Part shown: piece by piece, positions 59,096-64,000 of the stretch
Layout of the letters: each line of letters starts with the position of its first letter
How positions within the stretch are numbered: the first letter of the stretch is position 1
Assembly (NCBI GenBank): GCA_021234155.1
Contig: JAJEKV010000011.1
Span: 20,786,677-20,850,676, forward strand
Direction: 5' to 3'
Length of the DNA: 64,000 bases
Source of the DNA: Isoetes taiwanensis
Taxonomy: Eukaryota > Streptophyta > Lycopodiopsida > Isoetales > Isoetaceae
The notes under the pieces: generated by a model
What the model saw: only the letters and a program-made list of their open reading frames with translations
What the model was told of the DNA's origin: nothing
The model's database searches: none
Translations under genes and position numbers: made by a program

Positions 59096-60275
59096 ATGTT
59101 GAGGAATAAGGACAACATGAGCAAGAGCGCACTCCACCAAGGCAATTCCAACCAAGAAACCTGTACCAGGACTTCGAGGCACCAACCCCGGAACAAGAGA
59201 TATCCCAGATAAGGTCAGACATCCATGAGATAAGAGCACTACTGGCAGGAGGCAGCAATGGGCGGACCAGACCAGAATGTACAATTGCCAGAAACACCAG
59301 CCGGCCGAGCAGCTAAGCCAAAGAAGAGAAGCCGGAGAAGGAGGTCACCCAGCACGGACTCCTTCAACTCAAGTTCCGACTCCGACTCCGAGTCTGATGA
59401 GCAGGAGAATGAGCAACATGACCGCCGGGAAGGTCCCAACCATGACAAGGGCAGGGCAGAAGCTGACTATCAGAAGAAGGTTGACTCGGTATTGAGCAAT
59501 GTATGGAAAGCCAGGAAGTTGGAGCAATTCTCAGGGGATAGCAGGTCTGGAATGGAAGCCGAGGCATGGTTAGATGAAATGAGGGAGTATCACAATGCCT
59601 ATAGCATGAAGGACAAGGACAAAGGCAGAGTAGCAACAACCAACCTTAAGGGAGCAGCTAGGATTTGGTGGAAAGGCTATGCCAAAAGCCATGGGCTAAG
59701 CAGGGATAGTTGCAGGTTCAAGAAGTTTGCCAAGGCATTCAAGCGTCATTATGTGCCAACGGAACACAAGTGTCACATGATGTAGCAATTTTACAGGTTG
59801 CAACAGGGCAACAAGTCAGTTCAGAAGTACACGGATGAATTCATGAGACTAAGGCTCTATGTGTCGAAGTTGAGTGAAAGACACGCAGTAGAGGGTTATA
59901 TAGAAGGGTTGAACGAAGAGATCCGGAAGCTAGTAAGCGCAATAAACCCTAGGACGGTGTCAGAAGCGGAATCTAAAGCAGTAAGCTTGCAAGGAACGGG
60001 ACCCCAAGAGAGCGGACCAAGGCAGCAGTACTATCAGGATAAGGGAAAGGGCACGGGAGGCTATAGCCCAAGAGCGGCAAGCCCAGCAGCTAGTAGACCC
60101 CAATACAATGCAAATTATGGGAAGCAGGGCAATGCAAACGTTGGCAAGCAGGATAAGAAGCAGGTGAGCTTCAAAGAGCAGGGCCATTCCCAAAGAGAAG
60201 AAGCAGGAGCGTATAGAAAAGCAGCTGTGCTTTAGGTGTTTCCAGCCAGGGCATAGGACACACAACTGCCCCTTG
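59096..60275 (+). pseudogene. Gag of the Ty3/gypsy element
   Basis: An upstream piece (about 59110-59290) reads PPRQFQPRNLYQDFEAPTPE and SQIRSDIHEIRALL. After a frameshift the frame from 59258 holds a Ser/Arg-rich part and then the retrotransposon Gag core (KLEQFSGDSRSGMEAEAWL, LKGAARIWWKGYAKSH, FAKAFKRHYVP; then YTDEFMRLRLYV and YIEGLNEEIRKLV). A stop at 59783 interrupts it. A CCHC zinc knuckle CFRCFQPGHRTHNC follows at about 60228-60270, one frame over, so a frameshift lies near 60170. The zinc knuckle is of the C-x2-C-x4-H-x4-C form. Confidence 0.85.
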
Positions 60276-62917
60276 GTGATGCACGCGGTACTAGCAGAGA
60301 TGGAATGGGAGACACCCACGGACGTTGACGAGGACGACGCCCCAGACTACATCCAGGGTGACTGCCATATTTTTGCCGCCATTGATACTGAGAATGCCGA
60401 GAGTCAGTACCAAGTAATCTCAACAACCGGGAAAGCCAAAGCAAAATCTTTCATAGTCTTGATAGATACAGGGAGCACCCATAACTTTGCTTCGCCGAGG
60501 ATGGTAGAGGCGTTGAAGCTGAAGCCTTTGAAGTCCAAGCCTAGGCCGGTTGTGTTGGCTAGTGGAGTAGTCCGACACACAGCAGGGAAGAGAATCAACT
60601 TCAACATAGACTTGCTAGGTATCAATGTTGGGATAGGACCAGAAGTGATGAACATCGGCAAGTATGACTTGATCATAGGCATGGAATACCTTGGGTCGGC
60701 TGGAGCAGTGATTGATTGTGGGAAGCGAAAAGTAACCTTAACAATGCTAGAGGGCAAGATCATTGAGATAACAGGTAAAGAAGTCACCCCAATCATGCAA
60801 TGCATGTCTAGTAAGAAGTTACTTAGATGCTTAAAGAAGGAGCAAGTGGCCTATGTCTTCAAACTCGAAGTCGACGAGCAAGAGACAGCGGAAGTGAAAG
60901 AGGCCAAAACATCGAGCAAACTCCCAAAGCCTATAGCAAAGTTGGTGAAGGAATTCCATGATTTGTTCCCAGATGAGATTAAGCAACTTCCACCTTACAT
61001 AGGAGTCGAGTGTGAAATAGCACTTGAGCCAGGAACTAAGCCAACAAGCAAGGCGCCCTACAGGATGTTAACCCAAGAGTTGACGGAATTGAAGAAGCAA
61101 TAGCAACCTAGGGTTTATAAGACCTAGTGTCTCTCCATTTGGAGCGCCAATACTCTTCGTGAAGAAGAAGGATGGAAGCCTAAGGATGTGTATTGACTAT
61201 CGTCAATTGAACGAGCACACCACAAAGAACAAGTATGCCCTACCACGATCGGGTGATCTGATAAATCAGTTGCAGGGAGCAAAGGTCTTCTCTAAGATAG
61301 ACTTGAGGTCAGGTTATCACCAAATCAGAATCAAGGAAGAGGACATCCATAAGTCTGCATTCAGGACGAGATATGGGCACTATAAGTTCACAGTGATGCC
61401 ATTCAGTTTGTCCAATGCTCCAGCAACTTTTATGAGGCTCATGAACGATGTTTTCCGTAAATTCCTATATTCTTTCATCATAGTTTTCTTTGATGATATT
61501 CTAGTTTACAGCAAGTCCCTAGAGGAGCATGTCCAGCACTTGAGAAATGTGCTTGAAAAGCTAAGAAGGCATCAACTCTTTGCGAAGCTATCAAAGTGCC
61601 ACTTCACAACAGAAACTTGGGGCATGTGATCACAGCAGAAGGGATTTCCACCGACCCTGCAAAGATTGAAGCAGTAATTGGTTGGCCGGCACCAAAGAAC
61701 ACACACGAAGTGAGAAGCTTCCTCAGCCTAGCAGGATATTACAGGAAGTTTGTCAAGAACGTTGCAAAGGTGGCAGCTCCATTGACGGACCTCACCAAAG
61801 CACGAAAGATAAAAGATTGGGCAAGTCATTGGCAAAAGAAGGCCCATACAACATTTGAGATCTTGAAAGAAGCTTTGACAACAACGCCAGTCCTAGTCTT
61901 GCCAGACCCAGCCAAGGACAAGCTTGTAGCAACAGACGCTAGCAGGATAGCAACAGGTGCAGTGCTCATGTGGGAGGAAAGGGACTTCGCATATGACTCC
62001 AAGAAGATGAATGATGCAGAGCAGCGATACCCAACTCATGACCAAGAGCTCTTGGCCATTGTAAGATCATTGCGAATATGGAGACACTATTTGTTAGGAA
62101 GGAAGTTCCAAGTAGACACAGATCACCAAAGTCTCCAATATATTTTCACACAACCACTCCTTAATTTGAGGCAAAGGAGGTGGATGGAATTCCTAGAAGA
62201 GTATGCCTTCGAGATAATCTACAAGCCAAGCAAGCTGAACATAGTCGCAGATGCGCTCTCTAGGAAGCCCTTGAAGACGAGGATGCATTGCAATGCCATA
62301 TCAACGCTCACAAGTGAGTATGGCAAGAAGATCGAGGAAACGCTGCCATCCGATGGCGACTTTAAAGAAGTATGGGCAAGCCTCTCTAAAGAGGCAAGAA
62401 CGGATAAAGAAAGGGAGGCCTTCAAAAACTATAAAAAGGAAGGAAACCTCCTATACCATAAAAACAAGTTGTGTGTACCAGAATCTTCGGGAGTAAGAAA
62501 ATTAATTCTACATGATCCACACAATAGCCCTATAGCTGGCCATGCAGGGTTTATGAAGACATATTTCAAGATTAGAAGCAGCTACTTCTGGCCCGGCATG
62601 AAGAAACAGATAGCAAGGTACATTCGTGAGTGCCAGATATGCCAGCAAACAAAGGCGGAGCAACTCCAAATCCCAGGAGCCTTAGAGTCGTTGCCAGTGC
62701 CAAATGCTAAGTGGGAAGTCATAAGCATGGACTTCATTACAGGGCTCCCAAGAACAGCAAGAGGCAAGGACGCCCTGATGGTGGTGGTGGATAAATTGTC
62801 GAAGATGGCACACTTCGTGCCGTGCAGGACAACAGATACAGCATTGGATACTGCCATCCTATTTATTAAGGAGATTTTTAGACTCCATGGCATGCCGAGG
62901 GAGAGCAAGTCAGACGC
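60273..62917 (+). pseudogene. Pol: protease, RT, RNase H, truncated integrase
   Basis: Protease: VLIDTGSTHNFASPRM, active-site DTG near 60465. [54 protein letters not shown], then the catalytic [11 protein letters not shown] (about 61488). RNase [58 protein letters not shown]. Integrase: the HHCC zinc finger ([14 protein letters not shown]...[13 protein letters not shown]), then [20 protein letters not shown] with the first catalytic Asp. The integrase stops at [10 protein letters not shown], exactly where SDRD with the second catalytic Asp should be. Other breaks: a stop and frameshift near 61101 (PR to RT) and a frameshift near 61612 (RT to RNase H). The sequence style ([15 protein letters not shown]) is that of the chromovirus group, but any chromodomain would be in the lost part. 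Confidence 0.9.
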
Positions 62918-64000
62918 CAGGTAAATAGTCATTTTGTTGTGCAAAGCCGCCTTTTAGCTTGGCAATGAGCTGGTTTAGCATGTTAGTTCAGCCTTAGAGG
63001 CCTTATAGATCCAGAGATCATAAGCCCTAACAAAAGAACCTAACTTTGGATGTTTAGGTAGGTAGATTATATGTTATTATACAGTTCAGTTCTTGATGAT
63101 TATGGTGTTCATTCTATGCTCTCCCGTGTATTGGGAAGGGGGGTAGAGACCCTAAAAGCCTTGTAGCAGATGTTCCTAGAATAGCCTCATTAATATCCAA
63201 TTAATGCGGCCTGTGCACAAGAGCCCCCCTGGTTGTGGGTGGAGGGGTCAGACCAATGGAAAAGGGGAACTTGTCCCATCATTGATTGATCCCTCGGGTG
63301 TGTAAAGCCTACCAGGGATCTTAGTGAGCTAGGCTTAATGGTTTGCCACTGAGTGTGGGCAAGGCATGAGCTCGACACCTTTGGGGTGATGTGTCGCCTT
63401 CCATGAGGTTAAGTCGAATAAGGGCAGTGGCCCTCTAGCCACCTGTGATGGGCATGCATGCCTCTGGAGGGGAGGTGACTCTCCTCCTGCCTCATCGGGA
63501 CTGGGGAGATGCAACCCAGCAGTAGCCCTCTTGGCTATCTACCCAGCAGGCTACGGTCCGGTCCCAATACTTTTCAACCTACTCTGCAAAGTGTGCACGG
63601 GAGGGGCGGATGGAGTGGACTACCCAACAGCCATGCTCTTATGCCAGCCCAATTCATTGTCATGATTCGGTCTGCATTGACTTCTGGAGGCCCAAGCTGT
63701 CAGTCGATCCTCTATGAGTCTGAGCCCTGGGTAGGATCTCCCCATGTTGATGCTATTGATGTCGTTGTATATGTGATGATGTGATGTATTCACCCTTCGA
63801 GGTGAGCTTATTGATGTATTGATGTTATGTGCTAATGTTTATTCACACTTCTGCAGCTAGGACGGTCCCGAAGGAAGACGGGTAAATGACCCATCCACTC
63901 TTTCCTGGCTGGCCCAGTTCATGGGATTGGTGTCAGGTGGAGGGCCCCTGCTAGTTTGGCTATCAGAGGGAAGAACTCTGCCTTCGGATACGATGGGAGC
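62918..64000 (+). mobile_element. Partial LTR, same family as the solo LTR
   Basis: Matches the reverse complement of 5820-6916, for example TCTCCTCCTGCCTCATCGGG and GGGAGGGGCGGATGGAGTGG. The first ~420 bp of the LTR (7337-6917 in the solo copy) are missing. The join falls at the shared word CAGGTAA. It continues beyond the window. Confidence 0.9.

Larger units (their letters stand above)
59096..64000 (+). mobile_element. Decayed Ty3/gypsy element, gag-pol plus partial LTR
   Basis: Gag, protease, RT, RNase H and part of integrase run in the Ty3/gypsy order, then the element joins abruptly to LTR sequence at 62918. The LTR runs past the window end (its last ~27 bp would lie beyond 64000). No 5' LTR was found upstream in this window, so either it was deleted, or it lies left of the H3-like and second genes and was lost by decay. 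Those genes may be part of the element. Confidence 0.8.

Noticed and set aside
62926-63784. Open frames in the 63-kb region as env-like genes
   Set aside because: The region matches the solo LTR at 5.8-7.3 kb and is non-coding LTR sequence.
1-64000. rRNA or tRNA genes
   Set aside because: No recognisable rRNA segment or tRNA T-loop (GGTTCGA) with matching arms was seen; a GGTTCGAAT word at 29894 lacks the rest of a tRNA.

Overview
This is nuclear DNA from a land plant. Three things show this: two plant genes with many plant-style introns or plant-specific architecture (a NOC4 gene and a membrane-anchored MYB gene), a relic of a PLS-type pentatricopeptide-repeat gene, and a dense load of decayed transposons (Ty3/gypsy LTR elements, LINEs, CACTA-like ends, a DDE-type element). 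Large repeat-filled spacing and many relics fit a big, slowly purged genome such as a fern or other spore-bearing plant. That assignment is inference; no marker here settles it.

Layout. 0-8.6 kb: minisatellite of GAATCT-like units, then an unrecognised spliced gene broken by two reverse-oriented LTRs, one of them a clean solo LTR with TG...CA ends and a GGTTC target duplication. 8.7-10.6 kb: an intact maMYB-like gene behind a tandem DRE/ABRE-like promoter motif. 11.7-14.2 kb: a cluster of gene relics (Crypton-like tyrosine recombinase C-terminus, DUF604/fringe-like glycosyltransferase, M1 aminopeptidase exons). 14-28.6 kb: mostly intergenic, with several strong foldbacks. 28.6-31.6 kb: a broken DDE-like transposase gene. 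33-37 kb: a minisatellite built on GGAATATTCC, followed by two LINE relics lying tail to tail. 39-42 kb: palindromes and MITE-like sequence. 42.2-46.7 kb: an intact 15-exon NOC4 gene (minus strand, 607 codons before the stop), head to head with a DEAD-box helicase relic. 48.3-51.7 kb: a CACTA-like end and a deleted Ty3/gypsy element (minus strand). 52-52.7 kb: PPR relic.

54.7-64 kb is the most unusual part. A long reading frame (55229-56460, about 410 codons, with three stops and one frameshift) begins with the first seven residues of histone H3 (MARTKQT) and ends in a recognisable H3 histone fold, with about 300 residues of charged, coiled-coil-like sequence between. It is preceded by hairpin repeats and followed by three copies of a 204-bp tandem repeat, each copy carrying the same hairpin. 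A second unrecognised gene (57371-58891) follows with the same kind of promoter (hairpins, TATAAATAG, similar leader). Directly downstream lies a decayed Ty3/gypsy gag-pol whose integrase is cut off and joined to the interior of its own LTR family. Whether the H3-like gene belongs to that retroelement or is a neighbour cannot be decided from one copy.
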